Numbered from the stretch's first letter, positions 9,290 through 18,928 are shown. The stretch: DNA of 46,517 nucleotides from Burkholderiales bacterium (GCA_947462065.1 CANHNO010000003.1:1-46517); one strand, 5' to 3'. The notes: generated from the letters alone by a model not told the origin. Made by a program: numbers and translations.

Positions 9290-9997
9290 ATGACTGATAA
9301 ACACCTCTCCACGCAGTTCGACACTGAACTCAGCGGCATTTCCACCCGCGTGCTCGAGATGGGGGGTCTTGTCGAATCGCAAGTCGCGCAAGCGGTCTAT
9401 GCGCTCACAAATTTCAGCGTCGAAACCGCCTCGCAGGTCCTCGTGCTGGAGGAGACCGTCAATGCGATGGAAGTGGAGATCGACCGCGATCTGTCGAGCA
9501 TCATCGCCCGACGCCAACCGACCGCGCGCGACCTGCGCCTGCTGATCGCGATCAGCAAGACCATCGCGAACCTGGAGCGCGTCGGTGACGAGGCTGCCCG
9601 CGTCGCGCGTACCGTGCAACGGCTGATCAGCACCGGCGTGTCGAGCCGCCTTCGCATGCCGGTGGCCGACCTGAAGTTTGAGTCCGAACTGGCCATTGCG
9701 CAGCTTCGAAAAGCCCTTGACGCCTTTGCACGTCTCGATGTCGACAAGGCATTGGAGGTGCTCAAGCAGGACGACCAGATTGACCAGGAGTTTGAAGGCC
9801 TGATGCGCAAGCTCATCACCTTCATGATGGAAGACCCGCGCACGATTTCATCCAGCATTGACTTGGTGTTCGTGGCCAAGGCCATCGAGCGTGTTGGTGA
9901 CCACGCGAAGAACCTTGCGGAACAGATCATCTACATCGTCAAGGGGACGGATGTGAGACACAACTCCATCGAGGAAGTCGAGACCCTGGTGCGATGA
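9290..9997 (+). CDS. phoU: Phosphate signalling regulator PhoU
   Basis: A 235-residue all-helical protein built from two PhoU repeats. It links the Pst transporter to the PhoR kinase and represses the Pho response when phosphate is plentiful. Acidic metal-binding helices of each repeat are seen (for example ANLERVGDEAARVAR and VAKAIERVGDHAKNLAEQ). ATG 9290 follows CAGGGA. It sits in the canonical place after pstB and 22 bp before phoB. Confidence 0.96.
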   Translation: MTDKHLSTQFDTELSGISTRVLEMGGLVESQVAQAVYALTNFSVETASQVLVLEETVNAMEVEIDRDLSSIIARRQPTARDLRLLIAISKTIANLERVGDEAARVARTVQRLISTGVSSRLRMPVADLKFESELAIAQLRKALDAFARLDVDKALEVLKQDDQIDQEFEGLMRKLITFMMEDPRTISSSIDLVFVAKAIERVGDHAKNLAEQIIYIVKGTDVRHNSIEEVETLVR

Positions 9998-10019
9998 ATA
10001 ACGCGTCAAGGAGCCCAAG

Positions 10020-10721
10020 ATGAGCCGTGTACTGGTCGTGGAAGACGAGTCAGCGATTGCCGAGCTGATCTCCATCAATCTGCGTCACGCCGGCTACGAC
10101 GTGACGATTGCATCGGATGCCGATCAAGCGCAGATCGAAATCGACGGCGTGCTGCCCGACTTGGTCGTGCTGGACTGGATGCTGCCCGGCCAGTCGGGGT
10201 TGGTGCTGGCCAAGCGCTGGCGCGGTCAGGTGCGAACCCGCGAATTGCCAATCATCATGCTGACCGCTCGTGCCGAAGAGGGCGACATGATTTCCGGGCT
10301 CGATGCCGGTGCCGATGACTATTTGACCAAGCCGTTTTCGACCAACGAACTGCTGGCACGCATCCGCGCTGTGCTGCGCCGTAAGGCGCCAGAGGCGCTG
10401 GATACCCTGGTTGACGTGGCTGGCCTGAAGCTCGATCCGTCGACGCGGCGTGTGGCCCGTGACGACCGCGAGGTCCGCATCGGGCCGACCGAGTTCCGGC
10501 TGCTCCATTTTTTCATGACGCATCCAGAGCGGGTGCACAGCCGCGGTCAGTTGCTCGACCGAGTGTGGGGCGACCACGTTTTCATCGAGGAACGAACGGT
10601 CGATGTGCATGTGAAGCGCTTGCGTGAAGCCCTGGAGCCGGTGGGTTGCTCGCGAATGATCGAGACTGTTCGCGGCGCGGGCTATCGCTTCACGCAGCAG
10701 GTGCAGACACTGTCGAACTGA
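10020..10721 (+). CDS. phoB: Phosphate regulon response regulator PhoB
   Basis: A 233-residue OmpR/PhoB-type transcription factor. The receiver domain has the phospho-acceptor Asp52 in VVLDWMLPG, the switch region MLTARAEE and the Lys of LTKPFS. A winged-helix DNA-binding domain follows (about 130-228, with ERTVDVHVKRLREAL as recognition helix region). It should bind the Pho boxes at 5394-5411 and probably 5305-5333. AAGGAG lies 6 nt before the start codon. Followed 19 bp later by its kinase phoR. Confidence 0.97.
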   Translation: MSRVLVVEDESAIAELISINLRHAGYDVTIASDADQAQIEIDGVLPDLVVLDWMLPGQSGLVLAKRWRGQVRTRELPIIMLTARAEEGDMISGLDAGADDYLTKPFSTNELLARIRAVLRRKAPEALDTLVDVAGLKLDPSTRRVARDDREVRIGPTEFRLLHFFMTHPERVHSRGQLLDRVWGDHVFIEERTVDVHVKRLREALEPVGCSRMIETVRGAGYRFTQQVQTLSN

Positions 10722-10740
10722 TTTGAACGAGCGTCACTGA

Positions 10741-12135
10741 ATGGGCTGGCTTTTACCCCGCTTACTGGCCGCTACGCTGAGTGTTGCAGTAGCCGGTTGG
10801 GTGGGTTGGCTGATCGGTGGTGTGCAGCAATTCCCGCTGCTCGGAGCGTTGGTGGGTGCCGTGCTTGGAGCGCAAACGTATGCGCTTATGGATGCGTTGC
10901 GCGGCCGACAGTTCCTGAAGTGGCTGCAAACTCGGGCGGATGTTGCTCCGCCGCGGGACAGCGGCCTCTGGGGCGAAGCTGGCTATCGCGTCGAACGCTC
11001 AGTGCGCACACTCGAAGAAAAGATAGGCCGCGAGCAGACCCGCTTGGACCAGTTCCTGTCGGCCATCGAAGCCTCTCCAAACGGCGTCATGATGCTCGAT
11101 GTCAATGACCAGATCGAGTGGTGCAATTCGGTGGCGGCTGACCATTTCGGCATCGACCCGCAGCGCGATAGGTTGCAGCCGATCACCAATCTGGTTCGTG
11201 CGCCAATCTTCGTCGCGCACCTGCAATCGGGTCAATTCGATGAGGCGGTCAGCTTTCCAGCGCCTGGTTCCCGAGGCACGATCTCGGTGCTGATCAAGCC
11301 CTATGGCGATGCGATGAAGCTGGTGTTGTCGCAAGACACCACCGAGCGAGAGCGCAGCGACAGCATGCGGCGCGGTTTCGTGGCCAATGTGTCGCATGAG
11401 ATCCGCACACCGCTGACGGTGCTTTCAGGGTTCATCGAGACGATGTCCAGCCTCCAGTTGACCGAGGTCGAGCGGCGTCGCGTCATTGAATTGATGGCTC
11501 AGCAGGCTCAGCGCATGCAGCACCTTGTCGGCGATCTCCTGACGCTGGCCCAACTTGAAGGCAGCCCGCGCCCGCCGGCGGACCGCTGGGTGCCTGTGCA
11601 ACAGCTGTTGACGCAGGTGCGTGCTGCTGCCGAGGCCCTGTCGGCAGGGCGGCACACCTTGGTCTGCGATAGCGCCAAGAAGCCTGAAAGGAGCGGCTAC
11701 CTTATCGCTGGCGCTGAGCAGGAACTCCACAGTGCGATTGCGAACCTCGTCAACAATGCGATTCGATACACGCCAAGCGGTGGCGCGGTGCATGTTTCCT
11801 GGCTCGTCAGGGTAGATGGGGTCGGTGAACTCGAGGTTCGCGACACGGGCATTGGGATCGCCAAAGAGCATCTACCTCGGCTCACTGAGCGCTTCTACCG
11901 CGTGGACGGCAGTCGCTCGCGAGACACCGGTGGCACTGGACTGGGCCTGTCAATCGTCAAGCACGTGGTGCAGCGACATGGGGGCGAGCTTGAAGTCAGC
12001 AGTGAACCGGGGAATGGTTCGAGCTTCAAGCTGGTGTTTCCAGCGGCCCGTGTGCGGATCGCGAACTCACCGATCGAGTCGGAGTCGACCGCATCGCAAC
12101 CGGGTGAGGATACTGCGCTCGGCATGGCTGGCTGA
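10741..12135 (+). CDS. phoR: Phosphate regulon sensor histidine kinase PhoR
   Basis: A 464-residue membrane kinase that phosphorylates or dephosphorylates PhoB in response to signals through PstSCAB-PhoU. Two short N-terminal membrane segments (about 5-25 and 30-50) are followed by a PAS domain (about 95-200). The HisKA motif VSHEIRTPL carries His219. The ATPase domain has the N box NLVNNAIRYTP, G1 DTGIGIA, F box ERFYRVD and G2 GGTGLGLSIVKHV. It is the last gene of the pst-pho operon; ppk or ppx do not follow, unlike in some relatives. A GCTGGC/GCCAGC hairpin (12127-12145) spans its stop codon region, without a T-tract. Confidence 0.95.
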   Translation: MGWLLPRLLAATLSVAVAGWVGWLIGGVQQFPLLGALVGAVLGAQTYALMDALRGRQFLKWLQTRADVAPPRDSGLWGEAGYRVERSVRTLEEKIGREQTRLDQFLSAIEASPNGVMMLDVNDQIEWCNSVAADHFGIDPQRDRLQPITNLVRAPIFVAHLQSGQFDEAVSFPAPGSRGTISVLIKPYGDAMKLVLSQDTTERERSDSMRRGFVANVSHEIRTPLTVLSGFIETMSSLQLTEVERRRVIELMAQQAQRMQHLVGDLLTLAQLEGSPRPPADRWVPVQQLLTQVRAAAEALSAGRHTLVCDSAKKPERSGYLIAGAEQELHSAIANLVNNAIRYTPSGGAVHVSWLVRVDGVGELEVRDTGIGIAKEHLPRLTERFYRVDGSRSRDTGGTGLGLSIVKHVVQRHGGELEVSSEPGNGSSFKLVFPAARVRIANSPIESESTASQPGEDTALGMAG

Positions 12136-12155
12136 TCCGGCCAGCATGTCCCTGT

Positions 12156-13847
12156 TCAACGCGCCAGCGGCTCGGATGCCCGGATCGCAGTGCGTTTGTA
12201 GATCGCCACCCACTCGGTGCGATCGGTGGGTCGGGTAACACGGGCGACCAGCGCCCAGCCTGGCGGCGCGGGATGCTTTCCAGACTTCAATTCTGGTTGC
12301 AGCAGGTAGGTGCAGCGGGTGTCAGCTTCGCCCGACAGGCCATCGACACGATAGCCGCCGAAGTACTCCAGGGATGCCCATACGCTGCGAGGTAGACGAG
12401 ACGCCGCGATGCAGGCATCGGGCGGCACGTGCTGGGCCACGCGTTTGACGAGGGGGCGCAAACTGCGCGCGTAGTCCAGCACCGGAAGCATCAAGGTCAT
12501 CAACAACAGCCAGCACAGCGCGACACCGCTGGCCGGCAGCACCAGACTCTTCCAGAGGGCATGCTGGTTGCGTCCGGTGCGCCAACGCACCAGCCACAGC
12601 CAGGCCAAGCTCCCGGCGGCTGCCAGGGCCAGCGCAATGACCGAGAACTCAGAGACGAAGCCAGGCGCCAGCTTCACCACGTTCTGCGCAGGGCGCACCG
12701 GGAAGCCGATCTGCAGTGAAGCGTAGATGACCCAGAACGCGATGGCGCACACGCTGAAGAAGAACACCGAGAACCAGTCGACTGCCGCAGCTGTACTGCG
12801 TTTGAGTGTTGGCAACGCAAAGGCAGCCAGCAGTGCAAACGCCGGCAGTGAAAGCATCAGGGCACGGTCCTGCCCTCCCATCACGACACTTGCCACGGCC
12901 GTCACCGTCGCGCAGCTCAGTGGCACCGCGATGTGTCGGTTCAGTATGTGGCGGCGCCACTGCCACAGCGTCCACAGCGCCATGGGCCACACCGGCCACA
13001 AAAACCAGAGCCACTGCCGTGCGACTGCGGTCACGCTGTCGAGCGTCCGATAACTTCCCGCCTGCCAGGTCCACAGGCCGGAGGCAGTCGCCAGTGCCGC
13101 CGTCAGTAGCGTCGCGCTTACAACCCATGGCATGAAGCGTCGCACGTTGGGATAGGCCGATCGGCCGCACACCAAGCTGCCCGCCAGACCAAGCGCGAGC
13201 GCGATGCTTGGTGCGCCGCTGCCAGCCAATGCCGGCAGGCCGATCAGCACGGCGAGCTTCGCGCTCCAGTTGCGGGATGGACTGGCCGCCATCGCATAGG
13301 TGTAGAGCGCCACGCAGGCGAGCTGGGTCAGCTCAGGCGTCGTCTCGTGTCCGAGTTGCAGCAGTCCCAGGGTGGCGATCAACGCGAGCAACGCGCCATC
13401 GGCCATCGCTCTGGCGTAATCGACCGGGTCAGCCTCACCGCCAAAGGCAAAGGGCAGCGGTTGGGCTGCTTCGGTGCGTGCCAGGTGGTAGGCGGCGTAC
13501 CAGGTCAGAGCCAGGACCGCGATCAGAAGCATCGCGAAAGGCAGCCGTGCCGCCAGCGCCGGGTCGACCCAGGGGCTGAGCAATCTGATGAAGATCGCGC
13601 CCAGCCAGTAAGGCACGGGTGCGGGGTCGGCTGTCACACCACCCACGTTTGGCATCCACCATGACGATCGGCCATCGGCCATGCTGACCATGTAGCCGAA
13701 TGCGGTCACATCGGCGTTGCGCCACGGGTCACGCCCAAAAAGTCCCGGCAGCACGTAGGCGGCGCAGAACAGCAACAAGGCCCAGCGTGGCAGCCGTTGC
13801 ACGGCACGCTGCGAAACCAGGGCGGGGTTCAGTGAGGAATGGACCAT
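12156..13847 (-). CDS. ArnT/PMT-like multi-spanning membrane glycosyltransferase
   Basis: A 563-residue protein with about 11-12 hydrophobic segments and a C-terminal soluble domain of about 110 residues. The N-terminal region resembles the GT-C glycosyltransferases ArnT and PMT: a first loop GRDPWRNADVTAF with Asp40 at the catalytic-Asp position, and PVPYWLGAIFIRLL in place of the usual KPPLYYWL. The second acidic residue of the usual RDE motif is Pro here, so donor and acceptor may differ from lipid A modification. Start ATG 13847 has no Shine-Dalgarno sequence and lies only 3 bp after the T-run of the rpmE2 terminator. It converges on phoR. Family placement is moderately sure; substrate unknown. 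Confidence 0.7.
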   Translation of the reverse strand: MVHSSLNPALVSQRAVQRLPRWALLLFCAAYVLPGLFGRDPWRNADVTAFGYMVSMADGRSSWWMPNVGGVTADPAPVPYWLGAIFIRLLSPWVDPALAARLPFAMLLIAVLALTWYAAYHLARTEAAQPLPFAFGGEADPVDYARAMADGALLALIATLGLLQLGHETTPELTQLACVALYTYAMAASPSRNWSAKLAVLIGLPALAGSGAPSIALALGLAGSLVCGRSAYPNVRRFMPWVVSATLLTAALATASGLWTWQAGSYRTLDSVTAVARQWLWFLWPVWPMALWTLWQWRRHILNRHIAVPLSCATVTAVASVVMGGQDRALMLSLPAFALLAAFALPTLKRSTAAAVDWFSVFFFSVCAIAFWVIYASLQIGFPVRPAQNVVKLAPGFVSEFSVIALALAAAGSLAWLWLVRWRTGRNQHALWKSLVLPASGVALCWLLLMTLMLPVLDYARSLRPLVKRVAQHVPPDACIAASRLPRSVWASLEYFGGYRVDGLSGEADTRCTYLLQPELKSGKHPAPPGWALVARVTRPTDRTEWVAIYKRTAIRASEPLAR

Positions 13848-13849
13848 GT

Positions 13850-13875
13850 AAAAAAAGGCAGCCGAGGCTGCCTTT
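13850..13875 (-). terminator. Rho-independent terminator of rpmE2
   Basis: On the minus strand AAAGGCAGCC and GGCTGCCTTT form a 10-bp inverted repeat (13854-13875), followed by a run of seven T residues (13856-13850). It ends three bases before the ATG of the downstream membrane protein gene. Confidence 0.85.
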
Positions 13876-13901
13876 CTGGACGTGCGGGTGTGTGAGCCTG
13901 C

Positions 13902-14156
13902 TTACTTCTTCAGGTGCGCAAACTTGTTGCGGAATTTCTCAACACGGCCGCCGAGCGAGTCGACGCTCTTTTGCGTACCTGTGTAGAACGGATGCGATTC
14001 GCTGGTGGTTTCGAGCTTGAACAGCGGCACTTCACGGCCATCGTCCAGCTTAATGGTTTCCTTTGCCGTGGCGCAAGAGCGCGTGACGAACTTGAAACCG
14101 TTGGACAGATCGACGAAGCAGACGTCGCGGTAGTTGGGGTGGATGCCGTCTTTCAT
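13902..14156 (-). CDS. rpmE2: 50S ribosomal protein bL31, type B
   Basis: An 84-residue ribosomal protein. It is the zinc-free type B form: the sequence starts [16 protein letters not shown] and lacks the CxxC pair of type A, while carrying the type B segment [24 protein letters not shown]. Type B paralogues often take over under zinc limitation, but in many Burkholderiales they are the only copy. A GAGG stands 6 nt before the ATG. It lies downstream of rho on the same strand, a common pairing. Confidence 0.95.
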   Translation of the reverse strand: MKDGIHPNYRDVCFVDLSNGFKFVTRSCATAKETIKLDDGREVPLFKLETTSESHPFYTGTQKSVDSLGGRVEKFRNKFAHLKK

Positions 14157-14255
14157 TGGAGCCTCTGAGCTGTGTTGCGGGAGCCACGTCGAACGACTCG
14201 ACGCACTTGCCGGTGGAGGAAAGCCGAAGAGTATAACTCTCGACGATCTGTCCTA

Positions 14256-14279
14256 CCGATGAGCTTGCAAGCTCATCGG
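14256..14279. repeat. Perfect 24-bp palindrome in the rho-rpmE2 intergenic region
   Basis: CCGATGAGCTTG (14256-14267) is followed directly by its exact reverse complement CAAGCTCATCGG (14268-14279). There is no T-tract on either side. It could form a cruciform or hairpin in the 3' region of the rho message or the rpmE2 leader, or bind a dimeric protein. Confidence 0.7.
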
Positions 14280-14285
14280 CATTCG

Positions 14286-14326
14286 CCAGGCGTCGATTCA
14301 ACCCGCAGGGGTTGTTTGACGCCTGG
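14286..14326 (-). terminator. Nested hairpin at the 3' end of rho
   Basis: The outer arms CCAGGCGTC (14286-14294) and GACGCCTGG (14318-14326) pair perfectly over 9 bp, and an inner AACCC/GGGTT stem (14300-14313) sits inside. It begins just two bases after the rho stop codon. No T-run follows on the minus strand, so it may act as an mRNA end-protecting structure or as an imperfect terminator. Confidence 0.5.
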
Positions 14327-14328
14327 AC

Positions 14329-15591
14329 TCATCCACCTCGACGCATCATGTCAAAGAAGTCGTGATTGGTCTTGGTGGACTTCATCTTGTCGAGGATGAA
14401 CTCCATCGCCTCGATCTCGTCCATTGGGTAGAGCAACTTGCGCAGGATCCAGGTCTTCTGCAGGATCTCCGGCTTGAGCAGCAATTCTTCACGACGAGTA
14501 CCCGACTTGTTCAGCAGGATGGACGGGTAGACGCGCTTTTCGGCCATGCGGCGATCCAGATGGATTTCGCAGTTGCCGGTGCCTTTGAATTCTTCGTAGA
14601 TCACCTCATCCATCCGGCTGCCGGTATCCACCAGCGCGGTTCCAATGATGGTGAGGGACCCGCCTTCCTCGATATTGCGCGCTGCACCGAAGAAGCGCTT
14701 CGGGCGTTGCAGGGCGTTCGCGTCGACGCCACCTGTCAGAACCTTGCCGGAGGACGGCAGCACATTGTTGTAGGCGCGGGCCAGACGCGTGATCGAGTCA
14801 AGCAGGATCACCACGTCCTTCTTCATTTCGACCAGGCGCTTGGCGCGCTCGATCACCATTTCAGCAACCTGAACGTGGCGCTGTGCTGGCTCGTCGAAGG
14901 TGGAACTGATGACCTCGCCGCGCACAGTACGCTGCATCTCGGTCACTTCCTCGGGGCGCTCGTCGACCAGCAGAACGATCAGGTGCGCTTCGGGGTAGTT
15001 CGCGACGATGGCGTGCGCGAGCTGCTGCATCATCACCGTCTTGCCGCTCTTCGGTGCCGACACCAGCAGCGCGCGTTGGCCCTTGCCGATCGGTGCTATC
15101 AGGTCAACGATGCGTGCGGTGATGTTTTCGTCCGACTTGATGTCGCGTTCCAGCTTGAACTGCTCTTTGGGGAAGAGCGGCGTCAAGTTCTCGAACATGA
15201 TCTTGTTCTTGCTCTCCTCCGGCGTCAGGCCGTTGACCTTGTCCACCTTGACCAGCGCGAAGTAACGCTCGCCGTCCTTGGGCACCCGCACCTCTCCTTC
15301 GACATCGTCACCCGTGTGCAGATTGAAGCGGCGGATCTGGCTGGGGCTCAGGTAGATGTCGTCGGTTGATGCCATGTAGCTGGCGTCAGGTGCGCGCAGA
15401 AAACCGAATCCGTCAGGCAGCACCTCCAGCACACCGTCGCCGAACACCTGCTCTCCGCCCTTGGCACGCTTCTTCATGATCGCGAACATCAACTCCTGCT
15501 TGCGCAGTCGGGTGACGTTTTCGATCTCCAGCGCCTCGCCCATCGTGATGAGTTCGGAAACGTGGAGCGCTTTCAGTTCAGACAGGTGCAT
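14329..15591 (-). CDS. rho: Transcription termination factor Rho
   Basis: A 420-residue hexameric RNA helicase that ends transcription of untranslated RNA. It has the N-terminal helical domain ([14 protein letters not shown]), the cold-shock-like RNA-binding domain ([18 protein letters not shown]), Walker A APKSGKT, Walker [17 protein letters not shown] and the C-terminal [21 protein letters not shown] stretch. The frame is open 20 codons upstream, but ATG 15591 matches the start of betaproteobacterial homologues. The 224-bp stretch up to trxA is the likely Rho leader; no clear promoter was identified in it. Confidence 0.97.
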   Translation of the reverse strand: MHLSELKALHVSELITMGEALEIENVTRLRKQELMFAIMKKRAKGGEQVFGDGVLEVLPDGFGFLRAPDASYMASTDDIYLSPSQIRRFNLHTGDDVEGEVRVPKDGERYFALVKVDKVNGLTPEESKNKIMFENLTPLFPKEQFKLERDIKSDENITARIVDLIAPIGKGQRALLVSAPKSGKTVMMQQLAHAIVANYPEAHLIVLLVDERPEEVTEMQRTVRGEVISSTFDEPAQRHVQVAEMVIERAKRLVEMKKDVVILLDSITRLARAYNNVLPSSGKVLTGGVDANALQRPKRFFGAARNIEEGGSLTIIGTALVDTGSRMDEVIYEEFKGTGNCEIHLDRRMAEKRVYPSILLNKSGTRREELLLKPEILQKTWILRKLLYPMDEIEAMEFILDKMKSTKTNHDFFDMMRRGG

Positions 15592-15815
15592 GGAGACATA
15601 ACCGGAAAGGTGAACGGACGTACGAGTAGGTGATATGCCGCCCTCTGCCAAGGGGCCAGAGCCAAGCGCAATCTGAGTGAGTGCGCTGTAGGGCCGAAGG
15701 GCGGGGGTGGGCCGCCGGTTTGTCGTTTGGCGGTATCGCTGGTGCGCCGCAACCCGAGAATGAGATTTGTGGCGACTGAATGGGTGGGGCGGGGAGCCTC
15801 ACCCAACCAGATTAA

Positions 15816-16145
15816 TTATAGGTTGCCGTCTATGAAGGCTGTCAACTGGGCCTTCGTCAGGGCACCCACCTTGGTCGCCGTCAGGGCCCCGTCCTTGAAC
15901 AGCATCAGCGTCGGAATGCCGCGAATGCCATATTTGGCAGGCACATCACGGTTCTCATCCACATTCATCTTGGTGATCTGCAGCCGGCCATCGTAGGCCT
16001 TCGACACTTCGTCGAGGATTGGCGCGATCGCCTTGCAGGGGCCGCACCATTCGGCCCAATAGTCCACCAAAACGGGCTTGCTGGATTTGATGACGTCACT
16101 CTCAAAAGACGCATCAGACGTGTGTGTGATCAGTTCGCTGCTCAT
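15816..16145 (-). CDS. trxA: Thioredoxin 1
   Basis: A 109-residue cytoplasmic disulfide reductase, reduced by thioredoxin reductase. The active site is WCGPC (Cys34, Cys37), preceded by VLVDYWAE and followed by the cis-Pro loop GIRGIPTLMLF. ATG 16145 follows GAGGA and gives the normal thioredoxin length; an upstream in-frame extension to 17081 is only an open frame antisense to the addB-like gene. trxA upstream of rho is conserved in proteobacteria. Divergent from the addB-like gene, with 120 bp between. Confidence 0.97.
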   Translation of the reverse strand: MSSELITHTSDASFESDVIKSSKPVLVDYWAEWCGPCKAIAPILDEVSKAYDGRLQITKMNVDENRDVPAKYGIRGIPTLMLFKDGALTATKVGALTKAQLTAFIDGNL

Positions 16146-16265
16146 GATGGATCCTCGGTACGAGCGGGCCCGGAGGTGGGCGACAAGGCACAATGATTTT
16201 GACACATTGGGATCCACGCCCCGAGGCGGAAGGCTCAGCGCCACGCCTCTTTTCCTGTCGCCGCG

Positions 16266-18914
16266 ATGACGAAAATCTTTCTTTGGGATGAGCCCGGCGA
16301 CCCCTGGCCTGCTGCTATATCGGCAGCCGTGAGCTGGGCCGACGAACATGGGGTCTCGCTTCGGGATGCGGTGTTCCTGGTGCCCTTTGCCCAGCACCTG
16401 CCGTTGGCGCGCAAAGCCTGGGCAGCTTCGGATCGGTGGATGCCACGCGTCGAAACCACGCAGACCCTGGCTCGCAGCATCGCACCCGCCGAGCCGCCGT
16501 CGGGTGACGACATTCGCCTCGATACCGCGCTGGACACGCTGACCGCGCGCCTGCTGCTGCGCAGCCAATCGTCTTTCGCCGCCTGGCTGCGCCGCGATCC
16601 CCGTGCCTTCGATCAGGCGGCCCAGACGTTGGCGCAAACGGCACATGCCATCGCACGCGCATTGGCTGATTTGTCGCCATCGCAGCGCGAGCGGTATTGC
16701 GTTGCCGGCAGAGCCGCTCTGGGCGCTGTCGGCGGCCTTGGTGGCAGCGAGCGTCATCTGGCGCGCCTCGCATTCGAGTGGGCTGCCGCGACGCCAGTGG
16801 CAGCGACCGATGTGCTGTTCTCGTGGCGGCCTTCGGCCTGGATTGTTGTGCAGGCCGGTGGCATCGATGCGCTGACCCAGCGGCTGGTCGAGGAAGGGGC
16901 CACCCCGGCCTTGTGGATCGATGCCGACCCGCCCGGACTTGATCCCATCCTCGCCGCGGCACCCAGGACGCAGGTGCAGATCCAAGTGTGCAGCGGCTTC
17001 GAGGACGAGGCGCAGCGCGTCGCTGCGCAGGTACTGGCCGATCTGGTCCTCCATGGCGCGCCGGTCGCGCTGATCGCGCAAGACCGGCTGCTGGCCCGCC
17101 GGGTTCGGGCCCTGCTGGCCCGACAGGGCGTGCCATTGCGAGACGAAACCGGCTGGGCCTTGTCGACCACCCGCTCGGCAGCAGCCGTGATGTCGATGTT
17201 GCGAGCGGCGTCGCCGACCGCCACCGTGGATGACGTGCTGGACGCGATCAAGTCATGGCCGGCGGCCGTGGGCGCATCAGTCGACTGCACCGCGATGGCC
17301 GAACTCGAAGCGACGTTACGCAGTCAGCATTGGGCGCGACCGGAGGCCGTGAGCACGCAACGCCTCTCGGCTGGGGCTGCCACTCTCTGGGAGTTGGCGG
17401 CCCAGGTCACCGAGCCGTTGCGCGGCGCGGGCGCACAAACACTCGCCGCCTGGAGTTACCGCTTGCGGTCAGCACTGGAAGCCAGCGGAGTGGCGGCGAT
17501 GTTGGCCGCCGACGAGGCGGGTCAACCAGTCTTGTCGGCATTGCACCTGAGCGGCACCGACCTCTCGGCCGCCCACCCGGAGACCCTGGCGCTTGCCGAT
17601 TACGCACGCTGGGTCGATGCAGCGCTCGAGAACTCTAGCTATGTGCCGGCGTCGCCCGAGGCGCCAGCGGTCATCGTTCTGCCTGCGGCGCGTGCGATGC
17701 TGCGGCCCTTCGCGGCTGTTGTCTGGCCTGGCGCTGACGAGAAGCGACTTGGTGCGGCCCCGTCCCCGCACCCACTGCTCAACGACGCTGAAGCCGAGAC
17801 GCTCGGTTTACTGACTGCCGCGCAGCGCCGCGATCGCGAGCTCATCGCCTTTGCGCAGGTGCTGCGCGGCGCGCCGATAACCTTGATGCGACGCACCGAT
17901 GACGAAGGCGAGCCGCTGTCGGCCAGCCCCTGGCTCGAACGGCTGCTGTCGGCGCTGAGGCAAGCCGGACGGAAGCCTCCCGCGCAAGCAGCCGACATGC
18001 GTATCGAACAGCTGGTGCCTTCGCATCCGGTCGCGCGTCCGATGCCGAGCGCGCCGACGCTGCTGCCGGCTCGCCTGAGTGCCAGCGCCTGCGAGGCCCT
18101 GCGTGCCTGCCCTTACCGCTTCTTTGCGCTGCGCATGCTGGGCTTGCAAGCCGCCGACGAACTTGACGGTGAGGTGGAGAAGCGCGACTACGGCACCTGG
18201 CTGCATGCCGTGTTGCACCGCTTTCATCTCGCGCGCCCACTGCCCCGCGAATCCAGTGCGGACGTCAGTGCGCTGGCTTCTGCAGCGATCGAATCGCAGG
18301 CCGAGCTGGGCTTGACCGATCCCGATTTCCTTCCGTTTTCCGCCACATTCGAGCGCTTCGTACCGCGCTACATCGATTGGCTGCAGCAGCGCGACCGCGA
18401 CGGCGCGCAGTGGCTCGACGGCGAGCGCGACTGGACGGTGTACCCCGAGGTCTGGCATGGCACCGCGATGCACGGCGTGATCGACCGCATCGACAGCGTT
18501 TCGGCGCATGACACGGCAGACAGCGACGGGCCGCTGACGCAGTTGATCGACTACAAGACTGGTTCCACCCAAAGCCTGCGTGACAAGGTGAAGCAACCAC
18601 AGGAAGACACCCAACTGCCGTTCTACGCAGCGCTGGCGATCGAGCAGGGTCGGTCGGCGGGCGAGATCGGCCCGCTGGATGCGATCTACCTGTCGCTCGA
18701 TGATGCGAAGCAGATCGTCGAGTTGCGTCACCCCGACGTCGCACACAGCGCGATGTCACTGGTTGAAGGCCTGGGCCACGACCTGGCGCGCTTGCGTGGT
18801 GGTGCGGCTCTGCCCGCTTTGGGGGAGGGCGACGCTTGTGAACGCTGTGATGCGCGCGGGCTTTGTCGGCGTGATCAGTGGGCCGACGTTCCGGCCGCGG
18901 GCGCATCGCGTTGA
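16266..18914 (+). CDS. addB: AddB-like PD-(D/E)XK nuclease with Fe-S cysteines
   Basis: An 882-residue partner of an AddAB-type double-strand-break resection complex. The N-terminal half looks like a degenerate UvrD-type helicase without a Walker A motif. The C-terminal RecB-type nuclease has Asp740 in VIDRID and Asp762-Tyr-Lys764 in LIDYKTG. Four cysteines, Cys615 (ACPYRFF), Cys858, Cys861 and Cys867 (CERCDARGLC), follow the C-Xn-C-X2-C-X5-C pattern that holds a 4Fe-4S cluster in AddB. It ends 14 bp before the helicase gene, so the two are co-transcribed. The symbol is by family; sequence divergence from Firmicute AddB is large. No Shine-Dalgarno sequence is evident. Confidence 0.85.
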   Translation: MTKIFLWDEPGDPWPAAISAAVSWADEHGVSLRDAVFLVPFAQHLPLARKAWAASDRWMPRVETTQTLARSIAPAEPPSGDDIRLDTALDTLTARLLLRSQSSFAAWLRRDPRAFDQAAQTLAQTAHAIARALADLSPSQRERYCVAGRAALGAVGGLGGSERHLARLAFEWAAATPVAATDVLFSWRPSAWIVVQAGGIDALTQRLVEEGATPALWIDADPPGLDPILAAAPRTQVQIQVCSGFEDEAQRVAAQVLADLVLHGAPVALIAQDRLLARRVRALLARQGVPLRDETGWALSTTRSAAAVMSMLRAASPTATVDDVLDAIKSWPAAVGASVDCTAMAELEATLRSQHWARPEAVSTQRLSAGAATLWELAAQVTEPLRGAGAQTLAAWSYRLRSALEASGVAAMLAADEAGQPVLSALHLSGTDLSAAHPETLALADYARWVDAALENSSYVPASPEAPAVIVLPAARAMLRPFAAVVWPGADEKRLGAAPSPHPLLNDAEAETLGLLTAAQRRDRELIAFAQVLRGAPITLMRRTDDEGEPLSASPWLERLLSALRQAGRKPPAQAADMRIEQLVPSHPVARPMPSAPTLLPARLSASACEALRACPYRFFALRMLGLQAADELDGEVEKRDYGTWLHAVLHRFHLARPLPRESSADVSALASAAIESQAELGLTDPDFLPFSATFERFVPRYIDWLQQRDRDGAQWLDGERDWTVYPEVWHGTAMHGVIDRIDSVSAHDTADSDGPLTQLIDYKTGSTQSLRDKVKQPQEDTQLPFYAALAIEQGRSAGEIGPLDAIYLSLDDAKQIVELRHPDVAHSAMSLVEGLGHDLARLRGGAALPALGEGDACERCDARGLCRRDQWADVPAAGASR

Positions 18915-18928
18915 ACGCGCCGACTGCC

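Noticed and set aside
12127-12145. Hairpin around the phoR stop codon as a bidirectional terminator
   Set aside because: Only a 6-bp stem and no T-run on either strand; kept as a remark in the phoR entry.
16146-17081. In-frame upstream extension of thioredoxin to 421 codons
   Set aside because: The extension is antisense to the addB-like gene, and ATG 16145 with GAGGA gives the normal thioredoxin start.
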